Shown: piece after piece, positions 43,725 through 54,311 of the stretch
Layout of the letters: every line of letters starts with the position of its first letter
Position numbering within the stretch: position 1 is the stretch's first letter
Origin: Taudactylus pleione
Lineage: Eukaryota > Chordata > Amphibia > Anura > Myobatrachidae
Length of the DNA stretch: 64,000 nt
Assembly (NCBI GenBank): GCA_031769625.1
Contig: JAUIMM010000126.1
Span: 3,434,001 to 3,498,000, forward strand
Direction of reading: 5' to 3'
The notes under the pieces: generated by a model
What the model was told of the DNA's origin: nothing
Seen by the model: the letters and a program-made list of their open reading frames with translations, nothing else
The model's database searches: none
Made by a program: the position numbers and the translations under genes

Positions 43725-44538
43725 TGTCAGACACTACAGTGGTAGGTAACAGTGGTGTGCAAATAGAGGTTAGTGCACACGGCAGATAACTTAACCAGGG
43801 GATGGTTTATTAACCGGTAAAAACAGGTATAGATCAACACAAGGATAATAGCAGGTACAGGGTAACAGGAATCTCCAGTTACAGCCAGAAGCATTTGTAG
43901 GATTTGCAGGGCATTGTGGTCCACCTGTGTATGATATGTGCAGTGACAACGGGATCTATATGTATAATGCTGCAGTGGTGGCACAGTGTAATTTGGGGTT
44001 TCATGGGGGCCTTCATAACATAGGGCATGTCTGTTCACTGGACGGAGTAAAGAGAAAGAAGCACAGATAGGAGGTTGCTCCTCTGGCAACAACTGTTTCG
44101 GGTCCTAGTGCCCGCCAGTTGTAGCTGGCTGTGCAGAGCACTCCTCTAACAATATTAACAGAGTACAATAGTATTGATAGGCTATCATTATATGTATGAA
44201 GGCAATAAAGCATAATTTTCAGAAAGAGGAATTTTACCATGATTCTGAATTGAATACAGGCCAATGCAAAAGGAGAGCCCTGGTTTCCGAGCTTAAACTC
44301 CCCTTAAGCGGTCAATAGCATTGTATGGTCATATGCTTGTGACCTAAAGGCATACTCCATATGTGCAGTGCGCCTATGCCATCATATTATCTGCACATGC
44401 TTCACAGACCTTGAAAAAGTGGCTGTCACTAGAAAACTCAGCTATGCTGACTACAGAAAAATGGCTGATATACTGTAAAGGGATTTCCTTAACTTCAATG
44501 CACATAACAGGAACATTTTATCTCCAATGCACATAACA
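43725..44538 (-). mobile_element. Candidate 5' LTR of the copia element
   Basis: On the minus strand a TG end at about 44538 (TGTTATGTGCATTGG) runs to GTGTCTGACA at 43725. AATAAA occurs on that strand near 43811. The inner end is fixed by the primer-binding site; the outer end is a guess, since no second LTR is in the window. Confidence 0.45.
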
Positions 44539-45054
44539 TTTACATCCACAGGCAACATAAACATTACAAACAATGACGGCCATGAGCTCTAAAATATGGC
44601 TACCGCTCTTTTAATAATATTAAATGATCAGCCATATAATTTGTCTTGTATACTATAGGCTTCCAATTCTATATAAAATTTTGATATTACTATTACTATA
44701 AATATATAAAGGACAATAAAAAATGAAGTAATAAAAAAACTATAACATTTATATAAAAAATATATAAAAAAGGAGAGATGATATTTCTTGATATCAGAAT
44801 GCAATACAGCCACCTCATGCAAACAAAATATACACAATTTATAATTCACATGATATTATCAATACTATCCAATAAAGGTTTTATTCAACCCAAAGCGGGA
44901 AATGGTATGTAATGTAAATATTCCAAACATTTCATTATGGGACAATCCATTTTCTACTACATCCCCTGCCCTTTGGTGCATTTCTATTTTCTCTTTAAAT
45001 TTTAACAATGTACTAGAGTTATGTTTTAAGAAAAAAATATTTACAAATATTATG
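44539..45054. other. AT-rich unassigned DNA
   Basis: No coding, RNA or repeat structure recognised beyond A/T-rich low complexity. Confidence 0.4.
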
Positions 45055-46100
45055 GGGTAAATTTACTAAAATTCGAGATGGTCCCGATTTTCAAAGTGAT
45101 TTATCTCACTGGTACTCGCCAAAACTCGGGTGATTTAATCCCTTTTTTTATTCCAAATTTACCAACAGGCGATTTGAGGCTAAATGAGTTTGCTGATGGT
45201 GAAGCAGAATGAGAGATCTCTCCCGAGTAACTCGTTTTGCAGGAGATTACTCACCCGAGATTGCAGTGTTTTCTCTCTGCAAATCTCGCCCGAGCTAGCA
45301 GCCAGCACATATCAGTGAGATATGTGCTTGCTGCTCTTGTGTTAAGATTTGTAAAAAATAGATAAATGTTTAAAAAAAAAATGACTTGAGTTTCCCCCCC
45401 AAAACACTAACCAGCCCTGGACATACCAGGTAGTCCTGGTTCTTAACATTACAGGGAAACAATGTGTAGGGTTCCACTGTAATTTAAGAACCAGCACCAG
45501 GCAGCAGGGACAGAGCTGGTTTTAAATATACGGAGAAAAAAATTGACGTGAGGTACCCCGTATATTTAAAACCAGCCCTGGACCCTTTCTAATGGGGGAC
45601 TGATGCCACAGCCAGGGGTGCCCTTTCACCGGGCTCCCCAGCCGCAGCATCAGCCCTGACCATTAGTCAGTACAGGCTAGGGATCCCTGGGGAGGTGGAG
45701 ACCCCTCCAATAAAGAGGTCACCCTCTCCAGGGCACCCCTGGCCTAGGCTGATACCCTGGGGCTATCCCCACCACCCCTGGGCGGTGGGTGGCGGGTTAA
45801 TAGTGTTAGGTGTAGTGTAAAAATTTGAATTTTCATAATTGTCTTTACAGTGGAACTACAGGTCCCAGCAAGCCTCCCCCGCATGCTGGTACTTGGAGAA
45901 CCACCAGTACCAGCATGCAGGGCATTAAGGGCCCACTGGTACCTGTAGTTCACCTGTAAAGAAATGGTTAATAAAACACACAACACACCGTGAAAATAAA
46001 GCTTTATTGCATCCATAAACACACTTACATACTCACCTGTTTCCAGATGTATGCGTCCCCTTGTCAACGTAAAGTATCCCAATGAATTACCTGTAAAAAA
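45055..46100 (+). repeat. Arm 1 of a large inverted repeat pair
   Basis: Starts GGGGTAAATTTACTAAA and contains CCAGCCCTGGAC twice, GGGCTATCCCC, then TTTACAGTGGAACTACAGGT...CCAGTACCAGCATGC...TGTAGTTCACCTGTAAA. Much of it corresponds, in reverse complement and diverged, to 50930-51780 (ACAGTGGGACTAGAGGTGCC, ATAGCCCCGGGCTATC, AGCACTGGGCTC in complement). No coding sequence. Confidence 0.65.
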
Positions 46101-46220
46101 GATCCAATACTCACCTTTATGTCCCCCTCAAGTTTTTTTTATACATGTGACACTTGTTTAACTTAGAAAAATACTGAAATGAAAGTCACCAAGTTCACAT
46201 CTATGATAAAAGGAAATAAA

Positions 46221-47775
46221 CAGAGCCGGCCCTAAGCATAGGCATAATAAGCAAATGCCTAGGGCGACTGAAGTGCCTAGGGGCATTCCAGGGCTCTGAC
46301 ACTGCCCCCATCCACCCCTCTGCTGCCGCGAATGGACCCCCCTGCCCGCCACTCCATTGTCGCGCTGCGCGCAGCTTGCCTTAGTAATATTTTTTAATTT
46401 TTTTTTAAAGACCTGAGTCTGAGCTCAGGTAACTGTTTCTGACTGGGCGGGTTGTAGGGGGAGCTGCAGTGGTAGCGCACAGCTTCTCCCAGGCAGTCTC
46501 CATGGGGGCACTCGCATTGTAGGGAGGCTGAGAGCTGTCACTGAGTGACAGTGCCCGTAATCCCAGCGCTCTCTCCCAGAGCCGCACCGCAGGTGTGTAA
46601 TGTTCAGGTGTGTGTAATGGGGAGTGCCGGCGGGGAGAGGAGTTTGTCACTGGGTGAAGTGGCGGAAGGGGGGGGGATCTGTAATAACTGATGCCAGCAC
46701 TGTATTTAATTGGCTGCATTCGGTGTGTGTCATTGTATACGTATAGGCTTTGTCAGTGTGTGTGTCATTGTATGTGTATAGGCTTTGTCAGTGTGTGTGT
46801 CTGTCTCTGTGTGCATGTCTATGTCATTGTGTATGTTTGTAGTGGAGGACTCAGTGCCGCCTTTTATTTCTTGGAAGGGCTGAAAAGCTACACATGGTAT
46901 ATTCCATACAATTAAACTACAGGAGTGCACCCCTGAACTTTATTCAATTCATCCTGAGTCCCGGACTATACAACAGTCTATATGTACTTAAGAACTAAGC
47001 AGACCGCTCAGTCTTCAACATACAAGAAAATACAATCAGATACAGGCAGCACTCCTGGGGTTCGTAATAATCCAATCTTCTTAATCCATTACTGTGCAAT
47101 GTTTCAGATGCATTGAAAATAGATGTAATAAATGCATCTGAAACGTTGCACAGTAATAGATTAACAAGATTGGATTATTAAGTACCAGAGGACTGCTGCC
47201 TGTATGTGGTTAGATTTTTTGTAGCCAAGTATTGTAAACCCCCCTTTTAAAATCCTGCGTTTGCCACTGGCCGCCCACCCAGGTCAGAGTTAGTTCTGCA
47301 CAGAAGCTCATTCTGGCTACTGGAGGAGATGAAGATGGCTGTGGGTGAGCATGCCCAGCAGCGGCCACTCCTTCCATGGGCCTTTGCGGAGCAGAGCCAT
47401 GAGTAACAACTCGCGGCTCTGCCTCCATAATAGCCTCCTCACAGTGCCATGATCGGACCAGGCAGCCGCAATTCTGATGTAAAGAAAGCAGCAGACAGGC
47501 ACTGAATGGAAACTGTCCTGACGACTCCCTATCCAGCTCTGTAAGTTTGCTAGCTCAGGCTGGGAGGCAGGAGGAGAGAGGAGGCAGGGCTTGGCACTGG
47601 GCAGAGAGGGGTGCTGGCCTGTGCTGCTTCCGAGAGGGCTGGGGCTGTATATTTTATATATATATATATTAATTATATTTATATATATATATATATATAT
47701 ACACACACGAATACACACTAGGGGGCACCAGCCAAAATTTTGCCTAGGGCACCAAGTTGTCTAGGGCCGACTCTG
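46221..47775. mobile_element. hAT-type element, 1555 bp
   Basis: Ends CAGAGCCGGCCCTAAGC and CTAGGGCCGACTCTG, flanked by perfect 8-bp GAAATAAA (46213-46220 and 47776-47783). Near the left end AAATGCCTAGGGC and near the right end TTTGCCTAGGGC form the subterminal inverted repeat. Internally there is a GT-rich tract (46725-46850), an imperfect inverted repeat around 47090-47185 (CATCTGAAAC) and a (TA)n tract (~47650-47702). No transposase. Confidence 0.9.
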
Positions 47776-47940
47776 GAAATAAATATTAGGTTAAAGACTT
47801 TATTAAATAATGGACTCTCTGAAATCATTGTTAGATCATTACTTGTAAAACTTTTGTTCTGAGATACATGCACAGATCATCCTCTGTACTGTATAGTGGT
47901 AAGCAGGAGATGTCATGCCATATTTATACATATTTCTATG

Positions 47941-48244
47941 GGGGGAATTCAATTCAGTGCGATGTTGAATAGCGACTGGAGGGAGCTGCCGAAGCTATTC
48001 AATACACTGCACTGTTTGGGCGGGCTAAGTATTTCTCCTCGCACACCCCTGGGGATGCGAGGAGAAATCCGACCAAAGTGCTGGGCGCCCGGCACTTTGG
48101 TCAGAGAATGCCGGTTACTGCGCCTTAACACCCTTGTTAAGGCACGAGAACCGGCATTCTCTGACCACACAGCTCACTGAATTGAATAGCTCCGGGGGTT
48201 CGCTCCCGGCGCTGTTCAATTCGCGTTGAATTGAATTGCCCCCT
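47941..48244. mobile_element. MITE with serial hairpins
   Basis: Ends GGGGGAATTCAATTCAGTGCG and GCGTTGAATTGAATTGCCCCC, CTATG at both borders. Inside are three adjacent hairpins: TTTCTCCTCGCA (~48031-48066), CCAAAGTGC-GGGCGCCC (~48073-48101) and a long one, TCAGAGAATGCCGGTT...AACCGGCATTCTCTGA (~48102-48165). Non-coding. Confidence 0.8.
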
Positions 48245-48489
48245 ATGAATATATATTTTTGGGTCGCATTTTAAAAGGAAAAGGAGTATTCTCTATATTG
48301 CGAAATCTACAGTAAGTTCCATTCAGATTTTTCTTGACAGGCATAACAGGATACATTTGACAAGATTGGAATAGCAAAGGATGTAAAGCCCAAAATAACA
48401 GGGTTGCAGCTGTTGGTTCCCTTCCAACAAAAGAATGCATTAACTTTGTCTCTTCTTTTATTTCTGGTTGATGCATTTTAACCATTACA
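48245..48489. other. Probable LINE-derived DNA
   Basis: Lies directly upstream of the recognisable L1-like fragment and may be more of it, but no motif could be placed. Confidence 0.35.
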
Positions 48490-48890
48490 AAATAGCTAGA
48501 TCTCATCCCTTTATTTGTCAAATACCTGCAACTTAGGCATTTTGTGCAATGTCTCCAGTCTGGGGAGATCCCCACTCCAATCTCTCCATTCATGAAAATG
48601 TGCCTTTCCTCTCCACTATGGAATGGGATGCTATCCTTTCTCTACAATATGGTTCTTGGCACCATTCTAGGTCCAAACAGTTGGCGGGAGTGGGAAAGGG
48701 ACTTGGGCCTCCCTCCTGATGAGGACTCTTGGGAAACCATTAGAAAAAAAGGTTGTCTCTAGCTCTGCCGCTACGATTATTAAAGAGAAAGCTTATAAGG
48801 TGTATTTACTACAGATGGTAGCTCTCTACTGAGAAACTAGCTAGTATCTACACCACAACCTCTCCGGCCTACTGGTAAGGTTGTGCTCAG
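48490..48890 (+). pseudogene. L1/Tx1-like LINE ORF2 C-terminal fragment
   Basis: Plus-strand motifs typical of the end of L1-clade ORF2: KYLQLRHFVQCLQ (~48515-48553), then SWREWERDLGLPPDEDSWE (~48681-48737), then after a frameshift AATIIKEKAYKVYLLQMVALY (~48768-48830). The fragment keeps the region downstream of the reverse transcriptase domain only; endonuclease and RT are absent, as with 5'-truncated LINE copies. Stops and a frameshift show decay. Confidence 0.7.
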
Positions 48891-49329
48891 TCTAAAACTA
48901 TTTTATATATATTGAGGACTTTTGCTCTCTTCTGTGCATGCGCCATCTTCTGACTTATCACTGGGAAGATGGTGCAGTGGATGAGGAAGGACAAGGCAAG
49001 ATACGGGGCTTGGGGGTGTGCTGCTTTAAGAAGGGGCCCTCTGAACAATGGCTCCCTTGGGCATTAATACGCCCCTGTGTGCGCCAATGAATTATCACTC
49101 CTCATTGGAGGAAAAGGGTGTACAAAGTTTGAAAGTTCTATGAACATGTGTGTATTTACTGCACTGGCTTGGAAAAATAATATAATCAATATAATATTAG
49201 CATTTTGTTAAACTAGGGAGGCTTCTCATAAAAAAAAAACATTTATTGTATCACGAAAAGAAAAAAAAAATGACACATAACATATGAACAGATATGAACA
49301 AATGTTACAGCATCCTTGTCCACAGTTAA
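48891..49329. other. Unassigned DNA
   Basis: No feature recognised; includes poly-A runs near 49230-49270. Confidence 0.35.
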
Positions 49330-49822
49330 CGTGGGTTGGGTATGAAATCCTGGCTGTCGGGATGCCGCTGGTCAGAATACCAACAGCGGCATCCTGATAG
49401 CCAGGATCCCGACACCCATAGGAACGCACGTAAGTAATTTCTTAATCCCTACCCTAACCCTCCCTCCCCAGTGCCTAACCCCCACCCCTAGTGCCTAAGC
49501 CTACCCTCCTCCTCCCCATACCCTAAACCTAAGACCCCCTCCCCAGTCCCTAAACCTAACCTTCCCCCTAGTGCCTAAACCTAACCTCCCCCTCCCTGCA
49601 CTCTAATCTTAACACTTCCTCCCCGGTGCTTAACTAACCCTCCCCCTAATGCCTAACTCTAACCCTGCTACCTAACCCTAACCTCCCCCTAACACCCCGA
49701 TACTTACCTTCAGGATGCTGGCGGTCGGCATACTGGTGCCGGGATCCCAACCTGTCGGGATTTCGATGCCAGTACACAGACCATCGGCATCCCGCTCGCC
49801 GGGATGCCGACTACATCCCGTT
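49330..49822. mobile_element. MITE with C-rich CCCTAACC-like core
   Basis: Inverted ends: TGGGTATGAAATCCTGGCTGTC / GGGATGCCG at the left and CGGCATCCCG...GGGATGCCGACTACATCCC at the right. The core (49445-49700) is a degenerate tandem of CCCTAACCCTCCC and CCTAACCTAAC. Non-coding. Confidence 0.65.
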
Positions 49823-49959
49823 ATGCTATTAGATGCAATTTCAAGACTTCCTTTTAATTAGTCATCATTTGTACTTTGCCTAATGGCTTGAATAAAAAAA
49901 GTAGTATATATATCACTCTACATAAATGGCAGATAAACCACCATATACCAAAAAGCGGA

Positions 49960-50135
49960 ATTAACATTTATATTTTAATAAAATGTTATAATAACAATAA
50001 AATTATGTTACATATATTATATTTTAATAAAATTTTATAAATACATACACAATAAAATTACATTACATGTATTTTATATTTTAATAAAATTTTATAAATA
50101 CATACACAATAAAATTACATTACATGTATCAATGA
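49960..50135. repeat. AT-rich ~58-bp tandem repeat
   Basis: About three copies of ATTTTAATAAAATTTTATAA followed by ATACATACACAATAAAATTA. The last two copies are almost identical. Confidence 0.85.
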
Positions 50136-50384
50136 ATATAATAATTGAATCACCAGAGAACTCCAAATACTTCAGTCGTGCGGTAAAGTTAAAGGACTTT
50201 AGAGTTTTGGAATAAGATCAGGGTCCTTTGATAATCAAAAAAGACTCCGCCTTGTATAAGCCAAATTGGAAAAATCCAATATATTTCCTTAGATATTTGA
50301 AGCAATATATAGCTGAGTTAGCGCTTAGCTCTAACATTTTTTCACTATTATATTGAGGGTACTTTAGAAGTACTCAATGGGAGC

Positions 50385-50426
<42 letters not shown>

Positions 50427-50699
50427 TATATATTAGTATTGATATAAAAGGAGATTGTTATTAATTTCAATATATATTGCTTATGCGTCTGATTAATATT
50501 GTGTGTTGATAAATCCACCATATACATTGACACGATCTTTAGCAGATAATTGGAAAAAAGATTATGAAGTACAGTGGCTGTCCTTAGAAACTCTACTTGG
50601 GGCGATAAACCTCCAATGTCTATAGTATGAGACCCAAAGAGTTTGTAACAGTAATATAACATGGCAACCTACCTTATCCTCGGTTTTTCTCTGCTGCTT
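50136..50699. other. AT-rich unassigned DNA with (TA)n
   Basis: TA microsatellite at ~50388-50422. No gene recognised. Confidence 0.4.
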
Positions 50700-50806
50700 A
50701 TTGGGTGAGAGAGAAGTGACTCTGAGCCAATCAGTGCATGCTCTAATGCGCTGATTGCCTAAGAGTCACTTCTTTCTCAGCCAATAAGCGCATAACCCTC
50801 TTGGGA
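50700..50806. repeat. Long hairpin
   Basis: CTTATTGGGTGAGAGAGAAG...GCCAATCAG pairs with CTGATTG...CTTCTTTCTCAGCCAATAAG around GTGCATGCTCTAATGCG. It may be part of the same element as the downstream repeat arm. Confidence 0.75.
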
Positions 50807-50929
50807 AAAGTTATTGTCGGGCAAGCATTGGTATGTAATGTACAGACACTTGCGTGTCCAGTGGATTGACATCTTGTTTAGTTATTTTGCCAAGAGCCTG
50901 GATGCTACTTGGACAAGGGTCACCATCGA

Positions 50930-51780
50930 CCTGCTCCAGGCATACAGGTAAGTATTTTGTCTATGTGTGAGTGAGTGTGTGTATGCAATTAAAGATTACA
51001 ACAGTCGGTGTGTGTGTAGTGTTTTTATTTGAATATTTATTTTACAGTGGGACTAGAGGTGCCAGCAAGCCCTTGCGTCCCTGAATTTTGGCACTTTCAG
51101 ATCTCCAAGTGCCGACATGCACATGCACTTGCTGGGACCAGTAGTCCCACTGTAAAGGACAATATTATTTTGACTATTTTCTATACAATCAACTACTCAA
51201 CTACCACCCAGGGGTGCGGAGGATAGCCCCGGGCTATCAGCCTGAGCCTGTGGTATACTCTGGATTAGGGACTCCTTTATTTGGGGGGGTCCCCACTTCC
51301 CAAGGAATATCCAGCTTGGGCTGACTAGCTTGGAGTTGTTAATGCTTTGGCCGGGGGAACCAATGAAGTGTGTCCCCTGGCTGCGGCATTACACCCCTGC
51401 TAGTTAGAGCACGGTGCTGGTTGTGGATAATATGGGGGATCCTTACTCTTTTTGTCCGCCGCATTTTCATAACAAGGACAGGCTCACAGAGCCCAGTGCT
51501 GGTTATGCTTTTGGGAGTGGAACCCTGCATCATTTTTATTTATTTTAACACATTGCTTTTTACACACAGAAGCCTTCACAGATCTCACTGATCTGGGAAG
51601 GCTTCTGTGAAACTGACAACTTATAATGAAACTCGCATTACAAGTTGCAAAATTTCCCCAACCTCACTCGCATTTATTACACACTCGCACCCTCCAACTC
51701 GCACTCTATTACATAATGTGAGATTATGCGACTTTGTACTTGCACATCAACTCGCATTCTATTACATTTAACCCCAAATG
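50930..51780 (-). repeat. Arm 2 of a large inverted repeat pair
   Basis: Diverged reverse-complement counterpart of 45055-46100, ending in TTACATTTAACCCCAAA. It begins with a CAGGTAAGTATTTT splice-donor-like motif (~50946). Includes an internal hairpin on CACAGAAGCCTTC / GAAGGCTTCTGTG (~51567-51610). Confidence 0.65.
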
Positions 51781-52161
51781 TTGTTTAATTTATTTATTTT
51801 TTGATAGAGACCACTAAATCAAAGGGAAAACCCCTTCAACACTTCAACTTCTTGTGTTTTTTCTTTTTTTTTTTTTTAACTTCTGCCTTTTAATTAGGAG
51901 TCATTGTCTATGGTCTATTATTGCCACCAGTACTATTTTTGCAATTCCATATAAGATCTTAATTCATCTATCTGCATATATATATATATATATATATATA
52001 TTAGGGGTGAGCGGGTTCGGATTTCTGAAATCCGAACCCCCCCGAGCCCCCCTAATCCGAGGCCGATCCGAGTCAGGCTCGACTTTTCCCGCCTGACTCG
52101 GATCTGAAATCGAGGCAAAACGTCATCATCCCGCCTTCCGGGTCTCGCGGGTTTTGGATAC

Positions 52162-52168
52162 TATATAA
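52162..52168 (+). promoter_or_regulatory. TATA box of deleted hAT copy
   Basis: TATATAA about 160 bases inside the element end, in the context GGATACTATATAAGGTACC, conserved with the other two copies. Confidence 0.7.
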
Positions 52169-52489
52169 GGTACCCGCATCGGCGACATTTTCTCCCTTGG
52201 CTATGGACAGTGAAGAGGGAGGGTGGGAGTTAGGGCTGGCTGGGCTGTGTAGTGTAGTGTAGTGCAGAGTAGTGTTGTGCTGTGCTGTGCTGCGCTGTGC
52301 TGCTGTTGTCCATAGGGGCTGTGTCCACTACTTCAAAGTCCATAGGGACTGGCTGTGTTGTGCTGTGCTGCTGTTGTCCATAGGGGCTGTGTCCACTCCA
52401 AAGTCCTGTGCAGTGTCCCAGTCCTAAAGGGGTGCTGTAGTGTTGTCCAGGGGGTGCTCTGTCCATCAGGGGTGCTCCCCCAAGTGCTA

Positions 52490-53465
52490 AAAAAAAATAT
52501 TTTTTCTGTTTGTGAATTGTGTGCACTGTGGCTGCACATGCATCAACAAAGGAGCAGCGCCAAGCGTGCGCCTGTGTCCCATTAGTAAAGGGCCGGCTGG
52601 CTTGTCCGTTAAAGGGTGCTGTAACCCCCAAAGTACACTCCAAACAAAAAATATATAAATTTTCTGTGATTGTGAATTGTGTGCGCAGTAGCCACACGTG
52701 CATCAACAAAGTAGTGCCAAGCGTGCGCCTGTGTCATAAGTAAAGGGCCCGCTGGCTTGACTGTTAAAGGGTGGTGTAACCCTCAAAGTGAGCTCCACAA
52801 ACAATAAAAAAATTCTTCTTTTCTTTCTCTTTGTGAAATGTGTGGGCTGTAGCCGCACCTGCGTCCTTAAAGCAGCAGCGACAAGCGTGCGTCTGTCTGT
52901 TAAAGGGTGGTGTAACCCTCAAAGTGCGCTTCACAAACAATAAAAAAATTCTTCTTTTTTTTCTGTCTTTGTGAAACTTGTGGGCTGTAGCTGCACCTGC
53001 ATCCTTAAAGCAGCAGCGACAAGCGTGCGTCTGTCTGTTAAAGGGTGGTGTAACCCTCAAAGTGCGCTCCACAAACAATAAAAAAATTCTTTTTTTTCTG
53101 TCTTTGTGAAATGTGTGGGCTGTAGCCGCACCTGCATCCTTAAAGCAGCAGCGACAAGCGTGCGTCTGTCTGTTAAAGGGTGGTGTTACCCCCAAAGTGC
53201 GCTCCAACAAAATAAAATAATCTTCTTTTTTTCTGTGTTTGTGTGTGAAATGTATGCGCAGTAGCCGCACCTGCATCCTCAAAGCAGCAGCGACAAGCGT
53301 GCGTCTGTCTGTTAAAGGGTGGTGTTAAAGGGTGGTGTAACCCTCAAAGTGCGCTCCACAAAAAATAAAAAATTCTTCTTTTTTTTCTGTCTTTGTGAAT
53401 TGTGTGGGCTGTAGCCACACCTGCATCCTCAAAGCAGCAGCGACAAGCATGCGTCTGTCTGTTAA
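52490..53465 (+). repeat. ~135-160-bp tandem array in deleted hAT copy
   Basis: Units begin with two of the 160-base type (AAGTAAAGGGCC-GCTGGCTTG) and pass into ~135-140-base units lacking that segment (GCAGCAGCGACAAGCGTGCG, GTTAAAGGGTGGTGTAACCC). The array lies between promoter and transposase. Confidence 0.9.
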
Positions 53466-53876
53466 AGGATTACATCGGTGACAGCATCCAAGTAGGCATG
53501 TCAGACAGTCCGTACCTGTACTGGCAGGAAAAAGAGGCAATTTGGAGGTACTGTACAAACTGGCTCTATTTTACCTGAGTTGCCCCCCCTCCAGTGTGTA
53601 CTCCGAAAGAGTGTTTAGTGCAGCCGGGAACCTTGTCAGCGAAAGGCGTAGAAGGTTGCTTCCACAAAATGTGGAGAAGATGATGTTCATAAAATGAATT
53701 ATCAACTCTTCCAGGGAGACCAGCCTCCAGAACGTACAGAGGGACCTGTGGTTGTGGATTCCAGCGGGGAAGAATTAATACTCTGTGAGGATGAGGATGT
53801 ACACAACACTGAAGAGGGTGAGGAATCGGTGGATGATGAGGATGAGGATGACATCTTGCCTCCGTAGAGCCAGTTT
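53466..53876 (+). pseudogene. hAT transposase C-terminal fragment
   Basis: Corresponds to residues ~907-1038 of the intact transposase (YIGDSIQVGMSDSPYLYWQE, then CPPSSVYSERVFSAAGN and the acidic tail), the hAT dimerisation region. Small indels near 53550 and 53695 shift the frame. It starts directly at the array, so the deletion joined the array to this point. Confidence 0.9.
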
Positions 53877-54253
53877 GTGCAGGGACAGATTAATTGGCAC
53901 CTTGTTTTGTGGGGGCCCAAACGAACCAATCATTTCAGCCACAGTCGTGTGGCAGACCCTGGCGCTGAAATGTTTGGTTTGTTAAAGTGTGCATGTCCTG
54001 TTTATACAACATAAGGGTGGGTGGGAGGGCCCAAGGACAATTCCATCTTGCACCTCTTTTTTTTCTTTGAATTATGTACTGTTTGGGGCCCAGTTTTTCA
54101 AACTGCCAACCTGTCTGCCACTGCAGTGTCACTCCTAGATGGACCACGTGTTTGTGCCGCCCACTCGTATCTCTTAGCATAGTCATCCATCCAAAACACG
54201 AAGAAAGATCCAGATCCAAAACACAAAACACGAGAAGTGGCCGGTGCACACCC

Positions 54254-54256
<3 letters not shown>

Positions 54257-54308
<52 letters not shown>
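54257..54308. repeat. (AT)n microsatellite
   Basis: Fifty-two bases of AT repeat on the right side of the deleted hAT copy. A similar (TA)n lies on its left side (51977-52001), so the element landed within one TA tract. Confidence 0.97.

Positions 54309-54311
<3 letters not shown>

Larger units (their letters stand above)
52002..54256 (+). mobile_element. hAT element, internally deleted copy
   Basis: 2255 bp with ends TAGGGGTGAGCGGGTTCGG and CCGGTGCACACCCCTA, flanked by ATATATAT (51994-52001, 54257-54264), consistent with an 8-bp duplication but in a TA microsatellite and so ambiguous. Order: terminal hairpins (GGGTTCGGATTT / AAATCCGAACCC; CCGAGTCAGGC / GCCTGACTCGG), TATA box, tandem array, transposase C-terminus, 3' end. 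It lacks about 900 codons of the transposase and depends on an intact relative, such as the copy at 56626-62378 in the opposite direction. Confidence 0.93.

Noticed and set aside
49445..49700. CCCTAACC runs suggestive of interstitial telomere sequence
   Set aside because: The repeats are irregular (CCCTAACCCTCCC, CCTAACCTAAC) and lie inside MITE-like inverted ends, so they are not a (CCCTAA)n telomeric tract.
52764..53558. Minus-strand frames of 77 and 172 codons with CRCCFKDAGAATAH repeats
   Set aside because: Again translation of the hAT tandem array, antisense to the family's transposase direction.
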